In this document: piece by piece, positions 1 through 12,044 of the stretch
Layout: each line of letters begins with the position of its first letter
Numbering within the stretch: position 1 is the stretch's first letter
Assembly (NCBI RefSeq): GCF_002374855.1
Contig: NZ_NWVC01000005.1
Coordinates: 124,001 to 188,000, forward strand
Reading direction: 5' to 3'
DNA: 64,000 bases
DNA from: Sphingomonas adhaesiva
GTDB lineage: Bacteria; Pseudomonadota; Alphaproteobacteria; Sphingomonadales; Sphingomonadaceae
Position numbers and translations under genes: made by a program
Notes under the pieces: generated by a model
Databases searched by the model: none
The model's input: the letters and a program-made list of their open reading frames with translations, nothing else
Told to the model about the DNA's origin: nothing

Positions 1-10
1 TGTCTGCGGA

Positions 11-43
11 AGCATGGATGCCGGAACGGGTCCGGCATGACGG
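11..43. repeat. Right half of a REP-like palindrome
   Basis: The stretch ATGCCGGAACGGGTCCGGCAT is an imperfect palindrome followed by GACGG. It matches the right-hand half of the dispersed repeat seen complete at 19121-19216, 28005-28100 and 43982-44077. The left half would lie before the window. It sits just after the stop of cpaF, so it may act as a terminator hairpin. Confidence 0.7.
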
Positions 44-62
44 GGGCCTCGCGCGGCGGGCG

Positions 63-1610
63 TTACAGGCAGGCTTCCAGATAGGCCTGGTCGAAGCCGA
101 ACTGCTTGGCCTTGTCGATCGTGTACGGGCGCAGCCCCATCGAGCGATATTCGCCGATGATCTTCCCGTCGGCGCTTTCGTCCAGATATTCGAACTTGAA
201 CAGTTCCTGCGTGACGATCACCGGACCTTCCATGCCGATCACCTCGGTGATGTTGGTGACGCGGCGGCTGCCGTCGCGCAGGCGCTTCACCTGGATGATC
301 ATGTCGACCGAATCGGCGATCTGGCGGCTGATCGCTTCCTTCGGCACCTTGATGTCGGACATCATCACCATGTTCTCCATACGCGCCAGCGCCTCGCGCG
401 GGGAGTTGGAGTGGAGCGTACACATCGACCCGTCGTGGCCGGTGTTCATCGCCGCCAGCATGTCGAAACATTCGGAGCCGCGGATTTCGCCCAGGATGAT
501 GCGGTCCGGGCGCATACGCAGCGCGTTCTTCACCAGGTCGCGGATGCTGATCTCGCCCTGACCCTCCAGGTTGGCGGGGCGCGTTTCCAGCGGCAGCCAG
601 TGCGGCTGCTGCAAACGCAGTTCGGCCGCGTCCTCGATCGTCAGCACGCGCTCGCCCGGGTCGATCATCTTCGACAGCGCGTTGAGCATCGTCGTCTTGC
701 CCGAGCCGGTGCCGCCCGAGATGACGACGTTGAACCGGCACGCGCCCGCGATCTTCAGCGCGGTGGCCATCTTGGTCGACATGCTGCCGAACCCGGCCAT
801 CATGTCGAGCGTGATCGGCTTGGCCGAGAATTTGCGGATCGAGATGGCGGTGCCGCGCAGCGACAGCGGCGGCACGATGACGTTGACGCGGCTGCCGTCC
901 TTCAGCCGGGCGTCGGCGAGCGGCGTCGTCTGGTCGACGCGGCGGCCGACCGAGTTGCAGATGCGCTGCGCGATCTGGAACAGATGCTCTTCGTCGCGGA
1001 ACGCGATCTGCGCCAGTTCCAGCTTGCCCTTGCGCTCCACGAACGTCTGTTCGGGGCCGTTGACCATGATGTCGCTGATGTCGGGATCGGCGAGCAGTTC
1101 CTCGAGCGGCCCCAGCCCGAGCAGCTCGTCGACCAGCACCTTTTCCAGCGCGAACTGTTCGCGGCGGTTGAGCGTCAGTTTGAGCTCGGCCAGCACCTCG
1201 CCGATGATCGGGCGGAATTCCTCCGCCAGCTCGTCCTTGCCCAGCGTCGCGGCGGCCTCGGGGTCGACGCGCTCCAGCAGGCGCGGGAGCACCTGTTCCT
1301 TGATCTTGTGGATCGACGCCTCGAACCCCTCGACCCGGCTGTTGCCGGCCTCGCCGCTGGCGTTCTGGCGATCGGACAGCCGCTGCATCGCGTCGATCTG
1401 CGATTGCGGCGTGGTGTTGTTGATGTCGACGTTCGCCTCGTCCGGGCGCAGCGCGAGCGAATCGAGCGGCGGGAACTGGTCGAGCGACGGGGCGGGCGCG
1501 GGGGGCGGGGTGTCGGCGCGCTGGCCGCCCTGCATCGGGCGCGCGACCCCGAATCCGGTGCGGGTGCCGCCCGTCGCCATGCCGCCGTTGCGCCGTCCGA
1601 ACGCGCTCAT
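63..1610 (-). CDS. cpaF: CpaF/TadA-type pilus assembly ATPase
   Basis: Cytoplasmic secretion ATPase of the Flp (Tad) type IVb pilus, expected to power pilin assembly at the inner membrane. The 515-aa protein has a Pro/Ala-rich, low-complexity N-terminus of about 75 residues, then the T2SS-E/CpaF fold. A Walker A motif (SGGTGSGKTT) lies near residue 300 and the Walker B region (RIILGEIRGSE) near 370, followed by the His-box segment around TGHDGSMCTLHSNSP. These are the standard signatures of the family and the length is normal for CpaF. Other tad genes are not in the window and would lie beyond base 1. The upstream neighbour on the same strand is the Ada-like gene 61 bp away. Family assignment is firm; a role in adhesion or surface attachment is inferred from the family. 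Confidence 0.95.
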   Translation of the reverse strand: MSAFGRRNGGMATGGTRTGFGVARPMQGGQRADTPPPAPAPSLDQFPPLDSLALRPDEANVDINNTTPQSQIDAMQRLSDRQNASGEAGNSRVEGFEASIHKIKEQVLPRLLERVDPEAAATLGKDELAEEFRPIIGEVLAELKLTLNRREQFALEKVLVDELLGLGPLEELLADPDISDIMVNGPEQTFVERKGKLELAQIAFRDEEHLFQIAQRICNSVGRRVDQTTPLADARLKDGSRVNVIVPPLSLRGTAISIRKFSAKPITLDMMAGFGSMSTKMATALKIAGACRFNVVISGGTGSGKTTMLNALSKMIDPGERVLTIEDAAELRLQQPHWLPLETRPANLEGQGEISIRDLVKNALRMRPDRIILGEIRGSECFDMLAAMNTGHDGSMCTLHSNSPREALARMENMVMMSDIKVPKEAISRQIADSVDMIIQVKRLRDGSRRVTNITEVIGMEGPVIVTQELFKFEYLDESADGKIIGEYRSMGLRPYTIDKAKQFGFDQAYLEACL

Positions 1611-1671
1611 CGTGCTGTTTCCGTCCCCTGGGTCCAGCGGACGGGAGTAAGCGCGATGGCTTTACAATTGC

Positions 1672-2508
1672 CTAACCATCGGCGGCGGCGCGGCGCACCG
1701 CCTCCAGGAAGGCGAGCCGCCGGGCATCGTCGGGCAGGGCCGGATCGTGACGTTCCGCCGCGGCGCGCGCGGCCAGCGTGGCGGCCCAGCGCCGGTGCGC
1801 ATCGTCCCCGGCGACCAGCGTCGCGGCGGGGAACAACTCGCCGGGCGTGGGGCCGTCGCCCAGCGCGGCGTGGCACAGCCCGCGCGGCGTGGTGGCGACC
1901 AGCAGCGGCCCCAGCGCGGTATCGACGCGCGACCAGCGGATCGTCACCCCCGCGCCGCCCTCCGCGAAGGTGGCGGGCGTCATGCCCAGCCGCGCGGCAT
2001 CGGCGTAGAAGCGGCTGGGGGCGGCATAGCCGGCGGCATAGATGGCATCGGTGACCCGCGCCGCCCCGCGCAGCTGCTCGGCCGCGTGCGCGGCGCGCAG
2101 CGCGCGGGCGTAGGCCGCCGGGGTCAGGCCGGTGTCGCGCTTGAACAGGCGCAGGAAGTGGTGCGGGGCATAGCCGACCGCATCGGCCAGCGCGGCGAGC
2201 GGCGGCGGCGCGCCGTTCGCGGCGGCGATCAGCCGCGTCGCATCGGCCACCGCCGCGCGGTCGCGCGCGACCGAATCGGGGCAGCAGCGCCGGCACGCGC
2301 GATAGCCGCGCGCGCGGGCGGCGGCGGCGTCGGCCAGCATCTCCACATTCTCGCGACGCGGGCGGCGCGCGGCGCAGCTGGGCCGGCAGTAGATGCCGGT
2401 GGTGCGCACCGCGACGACGAAGCGGTCGTCCAGCCGCCGGTCGCGGCGGGCGAAGCCCTCCCACGCCTCGTCCAGGGTCAGGCCGGCGATGGAGGTGGCG
2501 TCGCTCAT
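1672..2508 (-). CDS. Ada-like protein lacking the C-terminal methyltransferase active site
   Basis: This 278-aa protein resembles Ada, the adaptive-response regulator that repairs methyl phosphotriesters in DNA. The N-terminal zinc domain is intact: cysteines in YCRPSC and CRRCCP match the four zinc ligands. An AraC-type helix-turn-helix follows (about residues 85-165), then the first part of the O6-methylguanine methyltransferase half (DTALGPLLVATTPRG). Full Ada is about 350 aa and ends with the PCHRV active site; here the protein stops after LEAVRRAAADG, before that domain. The 61 bases between the stop and cpaF do not encode the missing part in any frame. The start was placed at MSDATS because upstream sequence is non-conserved. 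It may still act as a methyl-responsive activator, or be decaying. Loss of O6-methylguanine repair is inferred from the missing motif. Confidence 0.85.
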   Translation of the reverse strand: MSDATSIAGLTLDEAWEGFARRDRRLDDRFVVAVRTTGIYCRPSCAARRPRRENVEMLADAAAARARGYRACRRCCPDSVARDRAAVADATRLIAAANGAPPPLAALADAVGYAPHHFLRLFKRDTGLTPAAYARALRAAHAAEQLRGAARVTDAIYAAGYAAPSRFYADAARLGMTPATFAEGGAGVTIRWSRVDTALGPLLVATTPRGLCHAALGDGPTPGELFPAATLVAGDDAHRRWAATLAARAAAERHDPALPDDARRLAFLEAVRRAAADG

Positions 2509-2593
2509 CGCGCTTATGTATGCGATCGCGACGCGCCGGCCATCCCGCGGCTTGCGCCGAAACCAGAACCGGCGGGGCAGGAGGAGGCCGACG

Positions 2594-3400
2594 ATGACGA
2601 GCGCCGCGCAGCCCGTGCTGATCGACCCCGTGCTGATCGACAGGCCCGGCGACGGCGTCGCGATCGTCACGCTCAACCGGCCGGAGGCGATGAACGCGCT
2701 GTCGGTGGCGATGCGCGCGGCCCTGTACGATGCGATGCGGCAGGTGGATGCGGACCCGGCGGTGCGCTGCGTCGTGCTGACGGGGGCGGGGACGCGCGCG
2801 TTCACCGCCGGGCTGGACCTCAAGGAGTTGGGCAGCGTCGACGGCGCGCTGGGCGCGGCCAATGCCAGCGGCCCGGCCGACAACCCGGTGCGCGCGATCG
2901 AATCGTGCCGCAAGCCGGTGATCGGCGCGATCAACGGCGTCGCGATCACCGGCGGGTTCGAAGTCGCGCTGGCGTGCGACATGCTGATCGCCAGCGACAC
3001 CGCGCGCTTCGCCGATACCCATGCGCGCGTCGGCGTGATGCCCGGCTGGGGGCTGAGCCAGAAGCTGTCGCGGCTGGTCGGCATCGCGCGCGCCAAGGAA
3101 CTGTCGCTGTCGGGCAATTTCCTGGACGCGGCGACCGCCGAACGCTGGGGGCTGGTCAACCGCGTGGTCGCGCCCGGCGATCTGCTGCCCGCCGCGATCG
3201 CGCTGGCGAGGGATATCGCATCGGCGGATGCGGCCTTCGTCGCCGATTACAAGCGGCTGATCGACGACGGTTTCGGGCTGCCGTTTGCGGCGGCGCTGGC
3301 GCTGGAGACGGAGCGGTCGTCGGCGGCCAATGCGCAGGTCACGCCCGCGGCGCTCGAGGCGCGGCGCGCGGGCGTCCAGGCGCGCGGGCGGGCACAATGA
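2594..3400 (+). CDS. Enoyl-CoA hydratase/isomerase family protein
   Basis: A 268-aa crotonase-fold enzyme, probably acting on an acyl-CoA thioester in the cytoplasm. Family landmarks are NRPEAMNALS near the N-terminus, the oxyanion-hole segments AFTAGLDLKE and NGVAITGGFEVALACD, and the downstream GLVNRVV region. The family normally carries one or two acidic catalytic residues after the second oxyanion segment; here FADTHARVGVMPGWG occupies that place, typical of hydratase-like members of unclear substrate. The ATG at 2594 is preceded by a good ribosome site (GGAGGA, seven bases upstream). It is transcribed away from the Ada-like gene, leaving an 85-bp divergent gap. The substrate cannot be read from sequence. 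Confidence 0.88.
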   Translation: MTSAAQPVLIDPVLIDRPGDGVAIVTLNRPEAMNALSVAMRAALYDAMRQVDADPAVRCVVLTGAGTRAFTAGLDLKELGSVDGALGAANASGPADNPVRAIESCRKPVIGAINGVAITGGFEVALACDMLIASDTARFADTHARVGVMPGWGLSQKLSRLVGIARAKELSLSGNFLDAATAERWGLVNRVVAPGDLLPAAIALARDIASADAAFVADYKRLIDDGFGLPFAAALALETERSSAANAQVTPAALEARRAGVQARGRAQ

Positions 3401-3431
3401 AGCGATGATGAACAAGCTTCCGCCCATCCGG

Positions 3432-3460
3432 TTGCATAGCGGCCCCCCCTTTGCTACGCG
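3432..3460 (+). promoter_or_regulatory. Candidate promoter of the F1-ATPase operon
   Basis: TTGCAT at 3432-3437 and GCTACGCG at 3453-3460 fit the loose alphaproteobacterial housekeeping pattern (TTGAC-like box, 10-14 bases, GCTA-like box). It lies about 85 bp before the atpH start. The match is weak, so this is only a candidate. Confidence 0.3.
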
Positions 3461-3544
3461 CCCGGCATCCCAAGCGAGGTGCGTTCCGCGCGCCATCCCT
3501 TCGCATGGGCCAACACCCTTGGGTTTTCGAGGAAAGTGAATCGC

Positions 3545-5648
<2,104 letters not shown>

Positions 5649-5654
5649 CATCGC

Positions 5655-5733
5655 GTCACCCCGGCGAAAGCCGGGGTCTTCGGCCGCGGACGAGCGGCCT
5701 GTGGCACGAGATCCCGGCGTTCGCCGGGATGAC
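5655..5733. repeat. REP-like palindromic repeat between atpA and atpG
   Basis: Two palindromes in opposite orientation form one unit: CACCCCGGCGAAAGCCGGGGT on the left and ATCCCGGCGTTCGCCGGGAT on the right, bounded by GTC and GAC. It fills nearly the whole 99-bp gap between two core operon genes. A stem-loop here could tune mRNA stability or downstream expression. Confidence 0.8.
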
Positions 5734-5747
5734 GAAGTTGGGAAAAG

Positions 5748-6626
5748 ATGGCGTCACTGAAAGCCCTCAAGATCCGCATCGGCTCGGTGAAGTCGACGCA
5801 GAAGATCACCAAGGCGATGAAGATGGTCGCCGCCGCCAAGCTGCGCCGTGCGCAGGAAGCGGCGGTCGCCGGGCGCCCCTATGCCGAGCGGCTGGAGGCG
5901 GTGGTCGCCAGCCTGGCCAGGAACGTCGGTGTCGGCGCCTCGCCGCTGATGGCGGGGACGGGCAAGGACCAGGTTCACATGCTGGTCGTCGCCACGTCCG
6001 AGCGCGGGCTGGCGGGTGCGTTCAACACCAACATCGTGCGCGCCGCGCGCCGCAAGGCCGAGGAGCTGGAGGCCGCGGGCAAGACCGTCGTCTTCTACCT
6101 GGCGGGCAAGAAGGGCCGCGTGCTGCGCCGCTTCTATCCCAAGGGGATCGCGGTGGACCGCGACCTGTCGGAGATGAAGGTCGCCGGGTTCGACCATGCC
6201 AAGGCGATCGCCGACGACCTGATCGCGCGGTTCGAGGCGGGCGAGTTCGACGTCGCGCACCTGTTCTACGCCCGCTTCCAGTCGGCGCTGGTGCAGGAGC
6301 CGGTCGCGCAGCAGATCATCCCGGTGGCGATCCCTGCGAGCGCCGCGCCGAAGCTGGCCAACAGCGGCGACGCGACCGTCGCCTATGAGCCGAGCGAGGA
6401 AGCGATCCTGGCGGACCTGCTGCCGCGCAACGTGGCGATCCAGATCTTCCGCGCGCTGCTGGAAAATGCCGCATCGGAACAGGGTAGCCGGATGACCGCG
6501 ATGGATAACGCCACGCGCAACGCCGGCGACATGATCAAGCGGCTGAGCATCCAGTACAACCGTGCCCGCCAGGCGGCGATCACGACCGAACTGGTCGAGA
6601 TCATCTCGGGCGCGGAGGCGCTGTAA
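5748..6626 (+). CDS. atpG: F1-ATP synthase gamma subunit
   Basis: Central rotating shaft of the ATP synthase. The 292-aa protein has the conserved N-terminal helix [20 protein letters not shown] followed by [16 protein letters not shown], and the C-terminal helix with the signature [15 protein letters not shown]. Both ends are the coiled-coil parts that sit inside the alpha3beta3 head. Length is normal for the family. The gene is framed on both sides by REP-like palindromes (5655-5733 and 6634-6714), an odd placement inside an essential operon. Confidence 0.98.
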   Translation: MASLKALKIRIGSVKSTQKITKAMKMVAAAKLRRAQEAAVAGRPYAERLEAVVASLARNVGVGASPLMAGTGKDQVHMLVVATSERGLAGAFNTNIVRAARRKAEELEAAGKTVVFYLAGKKGRVLRRFYPKGIAVDRDLSEMKVAGFDHAKAIADDLIARFEAGEFDVAHLFYARFQSALVQEPVAQQIIPVAIPASAAPKLANSGDATVAYEPSEEAILADLLPRNVAIQIFRALLENAASEQGSRMTAMDNATRNAGDMIKRLSIQYNRARQAAITTELVEIISGAEAL

Positions 6627-6633
6627 TTCTGGT

Positions 6634-6714
6634 ATGACGTCCGGCGAACGCCGGGCGCGTGCCGCAAGCGATACTCCCGCGGAGGGAGATCCCGGCCTTC
6701 GCCGGGATGACGAG
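6634..6714. repeat. REP-like palindromic repeat between atpG and atpD
   Basis: Left palindrome CCGGCGAACGCCGG and right palindrome ATCCCGGCCTTCGCCGGGAT flank a 40-base middle, bounded by ATGAC and GATGACG. It is the same family as the repeat between atpA and atpG, but with a different interior. Confidence 0.8.
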
Positions 6715-6717
6715 TAG

Positions 6718-8214
<1,497 letters not shown>

Positions 8215-8230
8215 GCCCGATCGCGCGAAG

Positions 8231-8251
8231 CCCCTCCCCGTCGGGGAGGGG
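8231..8251. repeat. Perfect palindrome between atpD and atpC
   Basis: CCCCTCCCCG and CGGGGAGGGG form ten-base arms around a single T in the 53-bp atpD-atpC gap. No T tract follows, so it looks less like a terminator than an attenuating or stabilising hairpin. It could lower the amount of atpC translation relative to the head subunits, which is an inference. Confidence 0.65.
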
Positions 8252-8267
8252 CCGGTAAGGTAGAGAT

Positions 8268-8519
8268 ATGCTGCACTTCGAACTGGTCACTCCCGAACGC
8301 CTGGTCCGCTCGGACGAGGTCTATATGGTCACCGTGCCAGGTGCCGACGGCGATTTCGCGGTGCTGGAGGGCCATGCGCCGTTCATGTCGACGATCCGCG
8401 ACGGCGACGTGCTGGTCCAGAAGACGCAAGGCGGCGCGCCCGAGACGATCGCGATCCGCGGCGGCTTCGCCGAGGTCAATGCGCGCGGGCTGACCGTGCT
8501 GGCCGAACACACCGGCTGA
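8268..8519 (+). CDS. atpC: F1-ATP synthase epsilon subunit
   Basis: Small regulatory subunit bound to the gamma shaft, which can hold back ATP hydrolysis. The 83-aa protein matches the N-terminal beta-sandwich of the family ([13 protein letters not shown], then [16 protein letters not shown]). It is short: the C-terminal helical hairpin present in enterobacterial epsilon (about 139 aa) is absent. A short form is common in alphaproteobacteria, so this is not a sign of damage. It is the last gene of the operon. Confidence 0.95.
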   Translation: MLHFELVTPERLVRSDEVYMVTVPGADGDFAVLEGHAPFMSTIRDGDVLVQKTQGGAPETIAIRGGFAEVNARGLTVLAEHTG

Positions 8520-9009
8520 CGCGGGTTTCCCGAACGCGTCCGATGACGGGCGTCCCGCGGCAGCGCGGGGCGCCCGTTTCGCTGTGGGACGCCAGCGACG
8601 GGCGGGGCGGGCATGTCCGGGGCGGGCCGTTCCTGACCCCGGGGCGCGGCCCGTTCGATACCGGAGCGACGTGCGGCCGGGGAACGGGCTTTCCCGTCAT
8701 GCCGGACCTGTTCCGGTATCCACCGGGCTGCATACCCATAAGCCGTTGAGTGCGCGGCAGGGTGGACCCCGGAACAGGTCCGGGGTGACGGATCGTGTGC
8801 GGCGCGGGGGCGCCCGCAACGCGCGGTAGGCCGGGGCTGTTCGAAGGCGGGCACCGCGTGGTGCCTGCCTGTTCCGGTATCCACCGCGCCGCCTGCGGCA
8901 TGGTGGCCCGCTGGGCAAAGGATCGGTGGGCGAGGACGCGAGCGAGCGCGGCGGTTATCGCAGCGCCGGCGCGGCGAGGGCGACCGTCTCCGCCCCGCGA
9001 TCCCTCCCG
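8520..9009. other. Non-coding gap with REP-like repeats
   Basis: No credible gene is seen in these 490 bp between atpC and map, which point towards each other. A repeat of the REP-like family lies at about 8696-8791, from GTCATGCCGGACCTGTTCCG to CCCCGGAACAGGTCCGGGGT and GACGG. A second partial copy (TGTTCCGGTATCCACC, then TGCGGCATGGTGG) lies near 8870-8905. These palindromes probably end transcription from both sides. Confidence 0.6.
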
Positions 9010-9777
9010 TCAGGCGGCGGCGCGCTCTCCGGTGCGCAGCGTCAGTACCTCCACGCCGCGAGCGGTGACCGCGACGGTATGTTCGAACTGCGCCGACAGC
9101 TTCCCGTCGGCGGTGACGACGGTCCAGCCGTCATCCTCCCCCATGACGCGGCGCGTGCCCTGGTTGAGCATCGGCTCGATCGTGAAGGTCATCCCCTCGC
9201 GCAGCTCCACCCCCGTGCCGGCGCGGCCGAAGTGCAGCACCTGCGGCTCCTCGTGCATCTCGCGCCCGATACCGTGTCCGCAATAGTCGCGGACGACCGA
9301 ATAGCCGTGCTTCTTGGCATGGCGTTCGATCGCGAAGCCGATGTCGCCCAGCCGCGCGCCCGGGCGCACCTGCGCGATGCCCTTCCACAGCGCCTCCTGC
9401 GTCACGCGCACCAGCCGCCGCGCAGCGGGCGGGGCGGCGCCGACGACATAGGTCTTGCTGGAATCGGCGATGAAGCCGTTCTTTTCCAGCGTGATGTCGA
9501 GGTTGACGATATCGCCGTCGCGGATGACGACGCCGGCGTCGGGCACGCCGTGGCAGACGACGTTGTTGATCGAGGAATTGAGGACATAGGCGAAGCCATA
9601 TTGCCCCTTGCTGGCAGGGCGGGCGGCCAGATCGTCGGTGATGAAGCGTTCGACTAGGTCGTTGACCTCCAGCGTCGAACGCCCGGCGAGGTCGAGCGTG
9701 TCGAGCATGTCGAACACCTGCGCCAGCAGCCGCCCGGAGATGCGCATCAGCGCCAGTTCGGCGGGTGTCTTGACCAT
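9010..9777 (-). CDS. map: Type I methionine aminopeptidase
   Basis: Removes the initiator methionine from new proteins in the cytoplasm, using two metal ions. In the 255-aa protein the metal ligands can be placed: Asp in NLDITLEKNG, Asp in FIADSSKTY, His in CGHGIGREMHEEP, Glu in TFTIEPMLNQGTRR and Glu in QFEHTVAVT. I start at MVKTPAELALM because it gives the usual N-terminus and has AAGG upstream; a GTG at 9798 would add seven residues. The start lies just after the priA stop, so the pair may be co-transcribed. Confidence 0.93.
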   Translation of the reverse strand: MVKTPAELALMRISGRLLAQVFDMLDTLDLAGRSTLEVNDLVERFITDDLAARPASKGQYGFAYVLNSSINNVVCHGVPDAGVVIRDGDIVNLDITLEKNGFIADSSKTYVVGAAPPAARRLVRVTQEALWKGIAQVRPGARLGDIGFAIERHAKKHGYSVVRDYCGHGIGREMHEEPQVLHFGRAGTGVELREGMTFTIEPMLNQGTRRVMGEDDGWTVVTADGKLSAQFEHTVAVTARGVEVLTLRTGERAAA

Positions 9778-9802
9778 GGGTGCGGTAACCTTCTGCACGA
9801 TG

Positions 9803-11974
9803 TCACAGGAAGCTGTACGGATCGACGTCGACCGCGACGCGGACCTTGGCGGGCCAGTCGAGCGCGCCCAGCCAGTCGCGGATCACGTCCTGTACGTCCA
9901 GCGCGCGGCGCGCGTGGACCAGCAGGCGGTAGCGGTGGCGCCCGCGCAGCATCGCCAGCGGGGCGGGGGCGGGGCCGTACACCTCCATCCCGTCGACGCG
10001 CGGAGCGCTGCGCCCCACCGAGCGGGCGATCTCCAGCGCGGCCGGCTGATCCTCGCTCGACACGATGATCGCGGCGTAGCGGCCGAAGGGCGGCGCGTCG
10101 GCATCGCGGCGCGCCTCGGTCTCGGCGGCGTAGAAGGCGTCGGCGTCGCCGGTGACCAGCGCCTGCATCACCGCCGCCTTCGGGCTGTGCGTCTGGATGA
10201 AGACATGGCCCGGCTTCGCCCCGCGCCCGGCGCGCCCGGATACCTGGCGGATCTGCTGGAAGGTGCGTTCCGCGGCGCGCAGGTCGCCGCCGTCCAGCCC
10301 CAGATCGGCGTCGATCACGCCGACCAGCGTCAGGTTGGGGAAATGATAGCCCTTGGTCACCAATTGCGTGCCGACGACGATGTCGATCGCGCCTTCCTCC
10401 ATCCGCGCGACGAATTCGGCGGCGCGCGCGGGCGACCAGATCGTGTCCGAGGTGACCACCGCGGTGCGCGCCTCCGGGAAGAGCGCCGCGACCTCGTCCG
10501 CGATCCGCTCCACGCCGGGGCCGCAGGCCACCAGCGTATCCTCGTTCTGGCATTCCGGGCACAGCCGCGGCACCGGTTCGACATGCCCGCAATGGTGGCA
10601 AGCCAGACGCCGGGTCAGCCGGTGCTCGACCATCCAGGCGGTGCAGTTCGGGCATTGGAAGCGATGCCCGCAGGTGCGGCACAGCGTCAGCGGGGCATAG
10701 CCGCGGCGGTTTAGGAACAGGAGCGACTGTTCGCCGCGCTCCAGCGTCTCGCCCATGGCGGCGACCAGCCGCGGGCTGATCCAGCGGCCGCGCTCGGGCG
10801 GTTCGGCGATCAGGTCGATCGCCTCGATCGTCGGCAGTTGCGCCACGCCGTAGCGGCCGGGCAGCTTCACCTCGGCATAATGGCCGAGCGCGACCTGGTG
10901 GCGAGTCTCGATTGCGGGGGTGGCGCTGGCCAGGATCACCGGGCAGCGTTCGAACTTGGCGCGCATCACCGCGACGTCGCGCGCGTGGTAATGGACCCCG
11001 TCCTCCTGCTTGAAGCTGGTTTCGTGCGCCTCGTCGACGACGATCAGGCCGAGGTTGGCGTAGGGGAGGAACAGCGCGGAGCGCGCACCGACGGTCACGC
11101 GCGCTTCCCCGGCGGCGATCGCGCGCCATGCGCGGCGGCGCTGGGTGGAGCGCAGGCCCGAATGCCACGCCACCGGCTCGCACCCGAAGCGGTCGTGGAA
11201 CCGCTTCAGGAACGGTTCGGTCAGCGCGATTTCGGGCAGCAACACCAGTACCTGCCGGCCCGCCCGCAGCGCGGTGGCGACCGCCTCAAAATACACCTCC
11301 GTCTTGCCCGATCCGGTCACGCCGTCGAGCAGCGTCGGGGCGAAGGCGGCGGCAGCGACCCCGGCGGACAGGGTGTCGGCGGCGGCGCGTTGATCGTCGG
11401 ACAGCTGCGGGGGCGCGTGATCGGGGTCGGGGACGGGAAAGGGGCTGTCGATATCGACCTCGACCGCCTCGATCGCGCCGGCCTTCACCAGCCCGCGGAT
11501 CACGCCGTCGCTGACCTCCGCGATCGCCGCCAGCTCGCGGATCAGCCCCTGTCGCTCGCCGATCCGCTCCAGCGCCTGCGCGCGCTGCGGGGTGAGGCGA
11601 TCGGGGACATGGCCGGTGGCGCGATATTCGGTCGCGGTGCGCGACCCTTCCAGTGCGGCGTTCGAGGACAGCGCCATGCGCACCACCGCGGCGGGCGGCG
11701 CCAGATAGTAATCGGCGGTCCATTCGATCAGCCGGCGCAGCGGCGCGCGCAGCGGGGGCACGTCGGCGACCGCGAGCAGGTTGCGCAGGCGATTGTCGCC
11801 GACCTCCGCATCGGAGGGCATCCGCTCCGCCTCCCACGCCACGCCGGTCAGCTGGCGCGGGCCGAGCGGGGCGACGACGATCGACCCCGGTTCCACCGCC
11901 ATGCCGTGCGGCACGCGATAGTCGAGCGGGCCGAGCGCGGAATTGAGGACCAGGACACGCGCGCGGGAGGACAT
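9803..11974 (-). CDS. priA: Primosomal replication protein N' (PriA helicase)
   Basis: PriA recognises stalled or repaired replication forks and reloads the replicative helicase. The 723-aa product has an N-terminal DNA-binding part (VLVLNSALGPLDYRVP), the Walker A motif LLDGVTGSGKTEVY, a DEAH box (VVDEAHETSFKQEDG) with the PriA-type sequence after it, and the zinc-binding cysteine cluster (CRTCGHRFQCPNC, CHHCGH, CPEC) between the helicase lobes. All landmarks are present in order. The start MSSRARVLVL at 11974 is the most likely; upstream ATGs at 11986 and 12010 are possible. It is followed closely by map. Confidence 0.96.
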   Translation of the reverse strand: MSSRARVLVLNSALGPLDYRVPHGMAVEPGSIVVAPLGPRQLTGVAWEAERMPSDAEVGDNRLRNLLAVADVPPLRAPLRRLIEWTADYYLAPPAAVVRMALSSNAALEGSRTATEYRATGHVPDRLTPQRAQALERIGERQGLIRELAAIAEVSDGVIRGLVKAGAIEAVEVDIDSPFPVPDPDHAPPQLSDDQRAAADTLSAGVAAAAFAPTLLDGVTGSGKTEVYFEAVATALRAGRQVLVLLPEIALTEPFLKRFHDRFGCEPVAWHSGLRSTQRRRAWRAIAAGEARVTVGARSALFLPYANLGLIVVDEAHETSFKQEDGVHYHARDVAVMRAKFERCPVILASATPAIETRHQVALGHYAEVKLPGRYGVAQLPTIEAIDLIAEPPERGRWISPRLVAAMGETLERGEQSLLFLNRRGYAPLTLCRTCGHRFQCPNCTAWMVEHRLTRRLACHHCGHVEPVPRLCPECQNEDTLVACGPGVERIADEVAALFPEARTAVVTSDTIWSPARAAEFVARMEEGAIDIVVGTQLVTKGYHFPNLTLVGVIDADLGLDGGDLRAAERTFQQIRQVSGRAGRGAKPGHVFIQTHSPKAAVMQALVTGDADAFYAAETEARRDADAPPFGRYAAIIVSSEDQPAALEIARSVGRSAPRVDGMEVYGPAPAPLAMLRGRHRYRLLVHARRALDVQDVIRDWLGALDWPAKVRVAVDVDPYSFL

Positions 11975-12044
11975 TGTCCGTCCCATATGGGAGCATGGCG
12001 GGCGGTGCAAAGGCGGCGAGGCGTCCCCGCGCCGTTTCGCCGCG

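Noticed and set aside
1611-1671. A frameshifted remnant of the Ada methyltransferase end
   Set aside because: The 61 bases are too few and encode no PCHR-like motif in any frame.
18-2054. Very long open frames on the strand opposite cpaF and others throughout the window
   Set aside because: High GC content leaves few stops in antisense frames. They are rich in Arg, Gly and Ala, match no family and overlap firm genes.
9010-9798. GTG start for map at 9798
   Set aside because: The seven extra residues look non-conserved, and the ATG at 9777 gives the normal N-terminus.
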